The translations under genes and the position numbers were made by a program. Positions 8,451 to 17,300 of a stretch of DNA of 64,000 nucleotides are shown here, piece after piece. Positions within the stretch are counted from its first letter, which is position 1. Each line of letters begins with the position of its first letter. The stretch comes from an uncultured Clostridia bacterium (GTDB lineage: Bacteria; Bacillota; Clostridia; Christensenellales; UBA1242). The stretch spans positions 1 through 64,000 of the forward strand of contig CALBHW010000037.1 of NCBI GenBank assembly GCA_937893125.1, given 5' to 3'. The notes under the pieces are model-generated. The model did no database searches, was not told the DNA's origin, and saw only the letters and a list, made by a program, of their open reading frames with translations.

Positions 8451-8505
8451 TAAAATTTTTATTTAAAAGGCTACTTTTATTGATTTTTAATTGTTTTAAA
8501 GCAAT

Positions 8506-10407
8506 TTATTCAAGTTCAAATTTTCCCGTGTAGAGTTCATAATATTTGCCTTTTTGCTCAATGAGTTGCTCGTGCGTGCCTTTTTCGATGATGCGTCCGT
8601 GATCTAGCACCATAATAACATTTGCGTTTTGGACGGTCGAAAGTCTATGTGCGATAACAAATGTCGTTCGTTTGTGCATAAGAGCGTCCATTCCTTGTTG
8701 AACGAGTTTTTCGGTGTAAGTGTCAATACTAGAAGTCGCCTCGTCAAGAATCATAACAGGTGGATTTGCAACCGCCGCTCGTGCAATGGATAAAAGTTGT
8801 CTTTGCCCTTGTGAAAGATTTGCGCCATCGCTTTCAAGCATTGTGTCATATCCGTTTGGAAGTCGCCTTATAAAATCGTCCGCGCCCGCAAGTTTTGACG
8901 CTTCGTAAATCTCTTCGTCGGTCGCGTCAAGGTTCCCATAGCGGATGTTTTCCTTAATTGTTCCCGTAAAAAGGTTTGTGTCTTGCAAAACCATTCCGAT
9001 TGAGCGTCGCAAATCGTCTTTCTTTATTTTGTTAATATTTATTCCGTCGTATCTAATTTTGCCGTCAGCAATGTCGTAAAACCTATTTAAAAGGTTAGTG
9101 ATGGTCGTTTTTCCAGCGCCAGTTGCGCCAACAAATGCAACTTTTTGTCCTGGTTTTGCGTACAAAGAGATGTCGTGAAGAACGGTTTTGTCGGTTGTGT
9201 ATCCAAAGTCGACATCAAAAAGTCTAACATCACCCTTGAGTTCTATTAGTTGCTCGCCTTCTTCTTTGCTCGCGTCTTTCCACGCCCAAAGTCCTGTTTT
9301 TTCAGCACTTTCAACAAGTGTTCCGTCTTTTTCTTTTGTTACATTTACAAGAGTAATTGTGCCTTCGTCGACTTCTGGTTTTTCGTCCATAAGGTTAAAA
9401 ATTCTTTCAGCGCCCGCAACCGCTCGAATAATTGAGTTGACTTGTTGCGAAACTTGGCTAAGTGGCATTGAGAACGACCTTCCAAGTTGCAAGAAACTTG
9501 CAATCGTACCAACGCCAATGGTCGTTAGCCCTAAAATTGTTAAGTTTGGTATTTGATAAACCATCAAAATTCCGCCAATAATTGCTAGAACAACATACTG
9601 CAAATTACTAAGGTTGCCCATAACAGGCATAAAAATGTTTGCATATTTATTTGCTTTCATCGTGTTCTCATAGAGTTCTTCGTTTATCTTATTAAAGTCA
9701 CTCATAACTTGACCTTCGTGGTTGAAAACTTTAATAACTTTTTGTCCAGCGGTCATTTCTTGAATGTAACCAGTTGATTTTCCGAGCGAAGTTTGAAGTC
9801 CTGTAAAATATTTTCTACTTTTTTTGCCGAGATTTTTTGTAATAATAAGAATGAGAAGTAAAAATGCGATAACTACAAGCGTTAGATATACGCTAAGATA
9901 AAGCATTGCACAAAAAACGGCTACGATTGTGATGCCAGAAGAAATTAGGGTAGGGATACTGTTTGAAATCATATTTTCAAGAGAATCAATGTCGTTTGTG
10001 TAATGGCTCATTATGTCGCCGTGGGTGTTTGTATCAAAATATTTGATTGGCAACTTTTGCATTTTTGAAAACATATCGTGTCTAACATTTCTAAGGACGC
10101 TTTCAGAAATGATGACCATTATGAAGTTATAAGTAAATGACGCTACAATTCCTATCGAAAACACGCCCGCCATAATACAAATGCTTCTTGTTAGCCCCGT
10201 AAAATCTCGTGAACCGCTTGTAAGCATTGGGGTTATAAAGTCGTCAATGATTGTCTTAATGTAAGTTGACGCGAAAACGGATGTTACAGCCGAAACTAAA
10301 ATACAAAAAACAACCATGCAAAATTGGAATTTATGACCTTTTGTGATAATTTTAAGTAAGCGTGACATGGTGGATTTTTTTGATGGGGATTTTGTTTCTT
10401 TATTCAT
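8506..10407 (-). CDS. ABC exporter half-transporter, catalytically competent ATPase subunit
   Basis: The 633-residue protein has a six-helix exporter membrane domain (about 20-340) followed by an ATPase domain. Walker A GATGAGKT is at 427-434, Walker B with the catalytic Glu at 556 (ILDEAT), and the switch His at 587 (AHRLST). The signature is LSQGQ (531-535) instead of LSGGQ. An extra charged linker of about 35 residues (about 350-385) joins the two halves. It starts 2 bases after the stop of the upstream half-transporter, with a GGGGGAAA ribosome site inside that gene's end, so the two are co-translated and almost certainly form a heterodimer of the BmrCD/TM287-288 type. Such pairs export drugs, lipids or peptides; the substrate is unknown here. 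Confidence 0.93.
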   Translation of the reverse strand: MNKETKSPSKKSTMSRLLKIITKGHKFQFCMVVFCILVSAVTSVFASTYIKTIIDDFITPMLTSGSRDFTGLTRSICIMAGVFSIGIVASFTYNFIMVIISESVLRNVRHDMFSKMQKLPIKYFDTNTHGDIMSHYTNDIDSLENMISNSIPTLISSGITIVAVFCAMLYLSVYLTLVVIAFLLLILIITKNLGKKSRKYFTGLQTSLGKSTGYIQEMTAGQKVIKVFNHEGQVMSDFNKINEELYENTMKANKYANIFMPVMGNLSNLQYVVLAIIGGILMVYQIPNLTILGLTTIGVGTIASFLQLGRSFSMPLSQVSQQVNSIIRAVAGAERIFNLMDEKPEVDEGTITLVNVTKEKDGTLVESAEKTGLWAWKDASKEEGEQLIELKGDVRLFDVDFGYTTDKTVLHDISLYAKPGQKVAFVGATGAGKTTITNLLNRFYDIADGKIRYDGININKIKKDDLRRSIGMVLQDTNLFTGTIKENIRYGNLDATDEEIYEASKLAGADDFIRRLPNGYDTMLESDGANLSQGQRQLLSIARAAVANPPVMILDEATSSIDTYTEKLVQQGMDALMHKRTTFVIAHRLSTVQNANVIMVLDHGRIIEKGTHEQLIEQKGKYYELYTGKFELE

Positions 10408-10409
10408 TT

Positions 10410-12146
10410 TTATTTTCCCCCTTTTTTGTTTTGACTTTCGTAAATATCTTTATATAGGTCGCTAGTTTTAAGAAGTTCCTTGTGAGTCCCCATACTTGCG
10501 ATTTTGCCTGACTCCATAATAATTATTAAGTCAGCGTCTTGTACGCTTGCAACCCTTTGGGAAATAATTATTTTTGTTGTTTTTGGCAACTCTTCACGAA
10601 AAGCCATTCTAATCTTTTTGTCCGTTTTTGTGTCAACAGCACTTGTTGAGTCGTCTAAAATAAGAATCTTTGGCTTTTTAAGTACAGCACGCGCAATGCA
10701 AAGCCTTTGCTTTTGTCCGCCACTAAGGTTTGTGCCACCTTCTTCTAGATATGTGTCGTATTTTTTTTCAAAACCTTCTATAAATTCGTCCGCACAAGCA
10801 AGTTTACACGCGGTTTGCAATTGCTTGTCGGTTGCATTTTCGTTACCCCATAACAAATTTTCTTTGATTGTGCCAGAAAATAAGGTGTTCTTTTGAAGGA
10901 CAACCGCGACGCTGTCTCGCAATGTCTTTAAGTCGTAGTCTTTTACATTTTTCCCGCCGACCTTAACTTCGCCAACAGTCGCGTCGTACAATCTAGGAAT
11001 AAGAGAGATGAGTGTGCTTTTTGAACTCCCCGTGTTGCCGAGTATCCCAACAGTTTGCCCAGACTTGATATGCAAATCAATGTTTTCAAGGCACAATTTT
11101 GATATGTCGTCTTTATATGAAAATGAAACATTATCAAAATCAATATCGCCTGATTTAACCTTCATAATTGGGTCGTCTGGGTTTTTAATTGATTGGTTTT
11201 CGTTTAATAGTTCAACAATTCTTTCTGCGGAAGGTCGAGCGATTGCGCTTACAACCAAAATATATGCTAGCATCATAAGTGATGACAAAATTTGCATTGT
11301 GTATGAAAACATAACGGTGAGTTGCCCAGTTGTGAGTTCTGTTGAGTTTGTGCTAACTATAATTTTTGCGCCAAGAAGTGAAATAAGAAGCATACAAGAA
11401 TAGATGACAACTTGCATAAGTGGGGAAGTGAGTGCCAAAATTTTATTTGCTTTTGTCATATCTTCGTAAATTTGGTCTCCGACGACATCAAATTTTTCGA
11501 TTTCGTGTTCTTCTCGTACATATGACTTTACAACGCGCATTGCACGGACATTTTCTTGAACTGTTCTATTCAAATCGTCATATTCTTTCATTGTGCGCTT
11601 GAAAATTGGGTGAACTTTTTTCAATATTAAAAATAACCCTAAAACAAGGAAAGGTGCGATGCAAAGAAGGATAAGAGCCATTTTTGCATTTATTGTAAAT
11701 GTCATAATAAGAGATAAAATAAGCATAAATGGTGCTCGAACCGCTCCGCGAATGAACATTTGATAGCTATTTTGAAGAAAGTTTACGTCTGTTGTAAGCC
11801 TTGTAACAAGCCCTGCTGGAGAAAATTTGTCGATATTTGAAAAGGAAAAAGTTTGGATTTTTTCAAACATATCTTTCCTTAAATTTTTAGCGAATCCCGA
11901 ACTTGCTTTTGCGCAAAAACTTCCCGATAGATAACCAAAAACAAGCGAACAAATTGCCATAAGAGAGAGAAGTAGTCCGAGTTTTAAAATTGTAGGCATA
12001 CTATTTTGGTAAATTCCTTGGTCAATCAATGCGGACATTACATATGGAATAAGCACTTCAAGAACGACTTCGACGAAAACGCACAAAGATGTGAGAATGG
12101 AAGGCTTTTTGTATTCTCTAATTGACTTCATCAGTTTTTTTATCAT
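10410..12146 (-). CDS. ABC exporter half-transporter with degenerate ATPase site
   Basis: The 578-residue half-transporter has six membrane helices (about 15-310) and an ATPase domain. Walker A is GNTGSSKS (370-377) and the signature LSGGQ (474-478) is canonical, but the catalytic Glu after Walker B is Asp499 (ILDDST) and the switch His is Gln530 (ISQRVA). Paired with the LSQGQ signature of the partner encoded next, this gives one working and one non-hydrolysing ATP site, the known pattern of heterodimeric exporters. Start: ATG 12146 with AAGGAG upstream. It is the first gene of the operon, preceded by a leader with a strong hairpin (12180-12214) and a short upstream frame whose TGA overlaps this ATG. 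Confidence 0.93.
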   Translation of the reverse strand: MIKKLMKSIREYKKPSILTSLCVFVEVVLEVLIPYVMSALIDQGIYQNSMPTILKLGLLLSLMAICSLVFGYLSGSFCAKASSGFAKNLRKDMFEKIQTFSFSNIDKFSPAGLVTRLTTDVNFLQNSYQMFIRGAVRAPFMLILSLIMTFTINAKMALILLCIAPFLVLGLFLILKKVHPIFKRTMKEYDDLNRTVQENVRAMRVVKSYVREEHEIEKFDVVGDQIYEDMTKANKILALTSPLMQVVIYSCMLLISLLGAKIIVSTNSTELTTGQLTVMFSYTMQILSSLMMLAYILVVSAIARPSAERIVELLNENQSIKNPDDPIMKVKSGDIDFDNVSFSYKDDISKLCLENIDLHIKSGQTVGILGNTGSSKSTLISLIPRLYDATVGEVKVGGKNVKDYDLKTLRDSVAVVLQKNTLFSGTIKENLLWGNENATDKQLQTACKLACADEFIEGFEKKYDTYLEEGGTNLSGGQKQRLCIARAVLKKPKILILDDSTSAVDTKTDKKIRMAFREELPKTTKIIISQRVASVQDADLIIIMESGKIASMGTHKELLKTSDLYKDIYESQNKKGGK

Positions 12147-12259
12147 AGTAATTGACGCTCCTTGTAAATTTTAAAATCTTTTTTTCTTAAAACAAGTGTT
12201 CTTTTAAGAAAAAAGCGTTGCTTTATATATATAATTCTACGTATATAGTAACTTAACAT
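12143..12259 (-). CDS. Possible 38-residue leader peptide overlapping the exporter start
   Basis: On the minus strand an ATG at 12257-12259 opens a 38-codon frame that ends in TGA overlapping the exporter ATG (ATGA). It begins MLSYYIRRI and is very basic. It starts about 15 bases after the predicted transcription start and spans the 13-bp hairpin. There is no Shine-Dalgarno sequence, so expression is doubtful. Leader peptides that control multidrug ABC operons by attenuation are known (bmrB in Bacillus subtilis); a similar role here is a guess. Confidence 0.25.
   Translation of the reverse strand: MLSYYIRRIIYIKQRFFLKRTLVLRKKDFKIYKERQLL
12180..12214 (-). promoter_or_regulatory. Leader hairpin of the ABC exporter operon
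   Basis: A perfect 13-bp stem (12180-12192 with 12202-12214) closes a 9-base loop in the 5' leader, about 35 bases before the exporter ribosome site. No T run follows it on the minus strand, so it is not a simple terminator; an effect on mRNA stability or translation is possible. Confidence 0.45.
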
Positions 12260-12280
12260 ATATATGTATGTGCGGATAGA

Positions 12281-12309
12281 ATTATGCACCAGAAAAAAAT
12301 AAAAGTCAA
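12281..12309 (-). promoter_or_regulatory. Promoter of the ABC exporter operon
   Basis: On the minus strand TTGACT (12304-12309) and CATAAT (12281-12286) are 17 bases apart. The start near 12274 leaves a leader of about 130 bases. Its -35 box is only 10 bases from the divergent galE -35 box. Confidence 0.65.
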
Positions 12310-12319
12310 GCAGATTTAG

Positions 12320-12348
12320 TTGTAAAAAAGAGAAATAAATGTTAAAAT
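12320..12348 (+). promoter_or_regulatory. galE promoter
   Basis: TTGTAA (12320-12325) and TAAAAT (12343-12348) are separated by 17 bases; the leader to ATG 12384 is about 29 bases. Confidence 0.6.
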
Positions 12349-12383
12349 TGTAATAGAAAAAGTGCAAAAAAAAGGAGAAGTAT

Positions 12384-13388
12384 ATGAAAGTTTTATTAAC
12401 AGGTGGTTTGGGGTACATTGGTAGCCATACAGCAGTTGAACTTTTGGACGATGGCTACGAAGTTGAAATTGTGGACAACTTGTCCAACTCAAAAGAAGAG
12501 ACGAAGGGAAAGATTGAACAAATTACGGGCAAAAAAGTTGTTTTTTATAAAGAAGACCTTTGTAATATTGAAAAACTTGATGAGATTTTTAAAAAAGGGA
12601 AATACGACGCTATTATACATTTTGCGGGGTTAAAAGCAGTGGGCGAATCGGTTGAACAACCGCTAAGATATTATGAAACAAACCTATTAAGCACGATAAA
12701 CCTACTTAAATGTATGAGAAAATATGATGTCAAAAAACTTATTTTCTCATCGTCCGCTTGTGTTTATTCGATGGATAATGAGTTGCCATTTAAAGAGACG
12801 GGCAAGCTTAGCCCACTTAATCCATATGGAAGAACAAAACTTTTTATTGAAGAAATTATTAAAGATGAATGCTTTGCTCGTGGTGATTTGAGTGCAATTA
12901 TTTTAAGATATTTCAATCCAATTGGCGCACACAAGAGTGGGCTTATTGGTGAAGACCCAAATGGAATTCCAAACAATTTAATGCCATACATCACAAGAGT
13001 TGCTCTTGGAAAATTGGACCATTTAAACATCTTTGGACACGACTATCATACAAAAGACGGGACTTGTATAAGAGATTATATTCACGTTGTTGACCTGGCG
13101 CGTGGACATAAACTAGCGCTTGACAAAATAAAAGATTTGAAAGGTTGCGAAGTGTATAATTTGGGAACGGGAACTGGATACAGTGTGCTTGATGTTGTTA
13201 ATACCTTTAACTCAATTTGTGGGGATAAAGTTCGTTATGAATTTGCTCCTAGAAGAGAAGGAGATAGCGAGTGTAACTATGCTGACGCAAGTAAGGCAAA
13301 AAATGGACTTAACTTTAAAACGAAATATTCCTTAAAAGATATGTGCGAATCAGCGTATAATTACGAAAAAAATAATACTAAAAAGTAA
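12384..13388 (+). CDS. galE: UDP-glucose 4-epimerase
   Basis: The 334-residue protein matches the extended-SDR epimerase plan throughout. The NAD-binding motif TGGLGYIGSH is at 6-15, the DNLSNS segment near 31-36, catalytic Ser124 in FSSSACVY, and YGRTK at 148-152 with the catalytic Tyr and Lys. The substrate-binding FNPIGAH and RDYIHVVDLA segments are present. It interconverts UDP-glucose and UDP-galactose in the cytosol (possibly also the N-acetyl sugars) for galactose use and surface polysaccharide supply. Length is normal for GalE. AAAGGAGAAG precedes the ATG. It has its own promoter and terminator, so it is a single-gene unit divergent from the exporter operon. Confidence 0.96.
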   Translation: MKVLLTGGLGYIGSHTAVELLDDGYEVEIVDNLSNSKEETKGKIEQITGKKVVFYKEDLCNIEKLDEIFKKGKYDAIIHFAGLKAVGESVEQPLRYYETNLLSTINLLKCMRKYDVKKLIFSSSACVYSMDNELPFKETGKLSPLNPYGRTKLFIEEIIKDECFARGDLSAIILRYFNPIGAHKSGLIGEDPNGIPNNLMPYITRVALGKLDHLNIFGHDYHTKDGTCIRDYIHVVDLARGHKLALDKIKDLKGCEVYNLGTGTGYSVLDVVNTFNSICGDKVRYEFAPRREGDSECNYADASKAKNGLNFKTKYSLKDMCESAYNYEKNNTKK

Positions 13389-13408
13389 CAATTTTTGCTA
13401 AACATTTT

Positions 13409-13444
13409 AAAAGACATCTACTTAAATGTGGACGTCTTTTTTTT
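13409..13444 (+). terminator. galE terminator
   Basis: AAAAGAC (13409-13415) pairs with GTCTTTT (13434-13440) and is followed by further Ts. It begins 20 bases after the galE stop. Confidence 0.7.
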
Positions 13445-13521
13445 GTTGCGCTTTATTCAAATTTATAAGAATGGATGCTGTTTTTTTAAGCAAAATTGGT
13501 ATTCTTTGGCACTAAAACAAG

Positions 13522-13598
13522 CGGTCGCGACCGTTTGGTCGGTTTTATATAAATTGTATTATAAGCGAAAAGTAGCATTTCGACCGAAAAATCGGTCG
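13522..13598. repeat. Cluster of CGGTCG/CGACCG inverted repeats
   Basis: A perfect 12-bp palindrome CGGTCGCGACCG (13522-13533), a GGTCGG copy (13537-13542) and a hairpin CGACCGA-AAAA-TCGGTCG (13581-13598) occur within 77 bases of otherwise AT-rich DNA. The last hairpin is followed by only four Ts. It could be a protein-binding cluster or a structured RNA; nothing here decides. Confidence 0.5.
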
Positions 13599-14068
13599 TT
13601 TTGATATGGTTTTATAAACTTTTATGTGTTTTTTGCATTAAAACGACTTTTGTGCTACTTTTATTTTTTTATTTCCGAACAATTAGTCGGAAATACAATC
13701 TCTTTAATTTTGTTTTTGTCGCAACAAAAAAACTTTTTCTAGTTTAGAAGAAAAATAATTGGCTTGTTTTGAATAAAGAAGAGCATTTTTTTTTGGAGCA
13801 AGGTTTGATTTCGCGGTTGAAAATAATATGTATAATGTAACTGTTTTTTGTTTTAAAGTTTAAGTCAAATTGAGTAAGGAAAATTATAAAAAAAATTGTG
13901 CATAATTTAGATGAAAGTTATCCACAAATATTAGGTTTTTGTGAATAAAATTTATGGAAAAAACAGTAAAAATAATTTGTGATTTTTTTACAAGAATTAC
14001 AGTGTTTTTTTGCAAAAAAAATTGCAAAAAAAAGTTATAAAAATCTTTGGAAATTGTTATAAAATGTT

Positions 14069-14096
14069 TTGAATATACTGCGTTATATGTTATAAT
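14069..14096 (+). promoter_or_regulatory. Promoter of the giant surface-protein gene
   Basis: TTGAAT (14069-14074) and TATAAT (14091-14096) are 16 bases apart. Start near 14103, so the mRNA leader is about 297 bases. Confidence 0.55.
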
Positions 14097-14399
14097 TTTA
14101 TCGTAGTAATTTACGATTTTGTGCGAATATTTTTTTAGTATTTTTTGGGCTAATTTATTTTGAATTTTTTGTGCTATTTTTGACAAGATTTTTTCTTTAT
14201 TTTTTTAAAAAATTTTTTTGATTAAAAAATAAACGAATTTTGATTAAAAAAGAATTCTTGGATAAAAAAAGAAAATTGTTTTGTCACAAAAAACAAAATT
14301 AAATTTAGCAAAAAGTTTTGCAAAAAAAATGCGGAAGTTTATTTTTATTTAATTAAATATTTTTACAAAAGAGAGCAAAACTACAAAGGAGGAATCGTT

Positions 14400-17300
14400 A
14401 TGGATTTCAATGATGAAAATAGGAGAGTAAATAACGCAGGGTTAAATGCGAATAATAAACCTGCCCAGTCGGGCAGTGGTTTTTCGGCTGTAAAAAATCA
14501 AGCGACTTCGCCTATTGGAAGGGAAAATGTTAGGGCGACTAATTTTTCTCAACCTAATTCAGTGGGAATAAATAATGGTTCTCAAATTGGGCACGCTCAA
14601 AATATGAATGCATCTAGGATGGGGCAACCTCAAAATGTGCCGAATCCTCAAAGTGCTAGACCTAATAATCAGCCTTTGAGTCCTAAAAGCATTCGACCAA
14701 ATGGAGCCCAACAGTTAAATGATTCTGGGCGACCTAACTCTTCGGGACAAAATGGTGGAGGCTTTGCGGGACAAGGTGGGAATTATACAAATCAAAATGC
14801 TAGACCTAATATGCAAAACTTTCAAAATGTCAATAGACAAGGTAGCCAAAATTTTGGTGTGCAAAATCAAGAAAGTAGAAAGGATTTTGACAATAACAAA
14901 AAGGATAGTGACGGGGTGGAAAAGAAGCCTAGGTCGAAAAGGAAGATTGCCTTAGTTTCAATTTTGTTGTCACTTCTTGCTGTTGCTGGGATTATAATTG
15001 GGATTGTCGTTGCGCCAAAAGGCGAATGTACAATTAACTTTGTTGGCTGGGCGGTTGAAGTGTCGTCTGAAACTTGTAAAAAAGGTGAAAGATTTGTTGC
15101 TCCAACGCCAGAAGATATTAGGGATGAAAATGGAAAGGTTTTGCTTAAATTTGACGGTTGGACTTATGATGACGGCTCAATGTATACGCCTTCCGTTTTA
15201 AGTAACGACCTTACTTTACACGCAAAGTTCACCGCAAGCGATGTTAAAACTACTTTTGTAAGTAGAAACCTTTTTGATGAAAATGACGAATATGTTTATT
15301 TGTATGAAACGACAACAAAGTATTTTGTTGAAAAAATAAATTTGGCTGATGTTGCGTCGGGGGTTAGACTTCTTGATACGGGGAATGCCAATATGTATCG
15401 TTATAGTTTTGCGTCGGGTGCAAAAACTGAGATTTCGACTTTGCAGACTGATACATATAGAAATTTTATTTCCAATTACTATAATATTGCTGATTTTAAA
15501 CTCTTTGGCAGTGACACAACTTATACTTCTTTTGACACAATTGACACTCCAAAGGGTAATAAGGCGTTTGTCATAAGTTTTGGCGCAAAAAATGTCAAAA
15601 TCAATTATGATGCGAACCTTTCATGCTTAAAAGATTTTTATTCGGGAGAAGATTTGAATAGGCTTCTATCGTCTATTTCAAAAGGCGCTTCGGAGTCTAT
15701 TGTTGAATACAATACTGATGGTTACATAATGAAACCATATAAGGAACAAATGGTTGACTATTTTAGACCAAGTAAACATGAGTTTTTGGGTTGGTCGCTT
15801 GTGCCATATGATACGACGACTACAATTTCGTCGTCATCTTATATTCCATATGGTGTGACGGAAAAAATCGACAAAAATTTTCTTAGAAACAAATCAGAAA
15901 TAACTCTTTACGCTGTGTGGACGGAATATAGGACGCCACTTAGAATTTACACGGACGCAAAACTTCTTGCCGACACAAAAATCGCAGTTGGCGCGAGTAT
16001 GAGAATTGACGATTGGTCGTCGCAAGTTGATAAACTTAAAAATTACAAAGCGGGTTACGCTCTTATAGGCTTTAACACTCAACCTGATTTTACGGGTGAA
16101 ATTGTTAATTTTGATACAGTTATTGAGGGTGGAATTGACTCTAAATATTACAATAACGACGAAGAAGCAATCGTTTTGTATGCCGTTTATGCAATGGTTG
16201 TTGAAGATACATATTTTAATTTAAACACCGATTTACTTGACCCTTGCGTTGTTCCAAATGTGGACGAGTTGATTTCAAAATTTGATATTGTCCTTAATCA
16301 CGACAATTTTGTGTTTAAGACAAGCGAAAGTGATGTTGGATATGTTTATGATAATGAAATATCCGCCACCTTTGACAGCGAAAATAATCGAGTTGTTTTG
16401 AAAAATTTGATTGAAGGCGCAACGATTAAACTCCCTAATTTTGAAAGAAGAAATAGGGATTATGTGGATTTGTCAAATTATAATTTAAAAGGCTATATTT
16501 TGACGACCGATTTAACTTCAAAGATAAAATCGGTAGATTCAACTTTTATTGTTACACAGGACGATACTTATAAGGATGAGAATAAAAACAAACTTGCTTT
16601 TGATCTTGTTTGGACGGGAATTGATAGCGTATTTTCAATTGAATTTTACAACTACCACTCTATTTCGCAAGACAAGGATTTTAAACTTGTAATGGAGTTT
16701 GTTTTGCCATATGGTGTGTCTCTTGACGCAAATTGGGCGGACGAGTTTTTAAATAATGCAACATTCTTTGATTTTAGACTTCGCAACCTTGACAACAATG
16801 AGATTTTAACTGAAAGAACATTTGAAAGAGAAGGCTTTAAATTTGAAGGCTTTAGTAACGGCGAAGGCGGAGTGTTACTTGAAGAAACTTTACGCAATTT
16901 TACTTTAAACACCGACTTTTTCTATACAGGTGAAAGGCATCATAGACTTGTTGCAAAGTGGACAAAAGAGACATATGATGTAACATTCTCACTTGGTGGT
17001 GGAGAATATCTTTCGCGTGATGACGGCGAAAGTAGCGCTAGTGACTATGTATTGACCGTTGCATATGACGACGAAATAAATTTACTTAATGACGAGTTGT
17101 CTTTTACGGGCTACTATTTTGACGGCTACCTTGACGAACAAGGAAACAAGTATGCGGAAAATGTTGAAAAAGTAAGGATTTCCGATGCTGTGACATTCAC
17201 AGCGCAATGGGTAAAGGCTTATGTTATAACTCTTTTCCTTGACTTCTCGCGCGAAGAAAGTAGGGAAATTTTGGTTGAAAAGAACGGTGATTTTGTCTTG

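Larger units (their letters stand above)
13445..14399. other. Long non-coding region before the giant gene
   Basis: About 950 bases without an acceptable gene. It holds a cluster of CGGTCG/CGACCG motifs (13522-13598), a hairpin ATTTCCGA / TCGGAAAT (13671-13678 with 13687-13694), a T7-GC-A8 palindrome-like tract (14005-14021), a promoter (14069-14096) and a leader of about 297 bases with two TTGATTAAAAAA-type repeats near 14218 and 14239. A 100-codon frame on the minus strand (13884-14186) is low-complexity Lys/Ile/Phe/Asn and was not accepted. Confidence 0.6.

Noticed and set aside
12143..12418. Full 91-codon frame across the galE start and both promoters
   Set aside because: The upstream half runs through the galE start and promoter region on the opposite strand. 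Only the part from 12259 could be transcribed from the exporter promoter and is listed with low confidence.
13395..13604. 69-codon frame after galE
   Set aside because: It begins inside the galE terminator, has no ribosome site and runs through the CGGTCG inverted repeats.
13884..14186. 100-codon frame on the minus strand ahead of the giant gene
   Set aside because: Composition is almost only Lys, Ile, Phe, Asn and Tyr from A/T tracts; no ribosome site; it overlaps the likely promoter of the giant gene.
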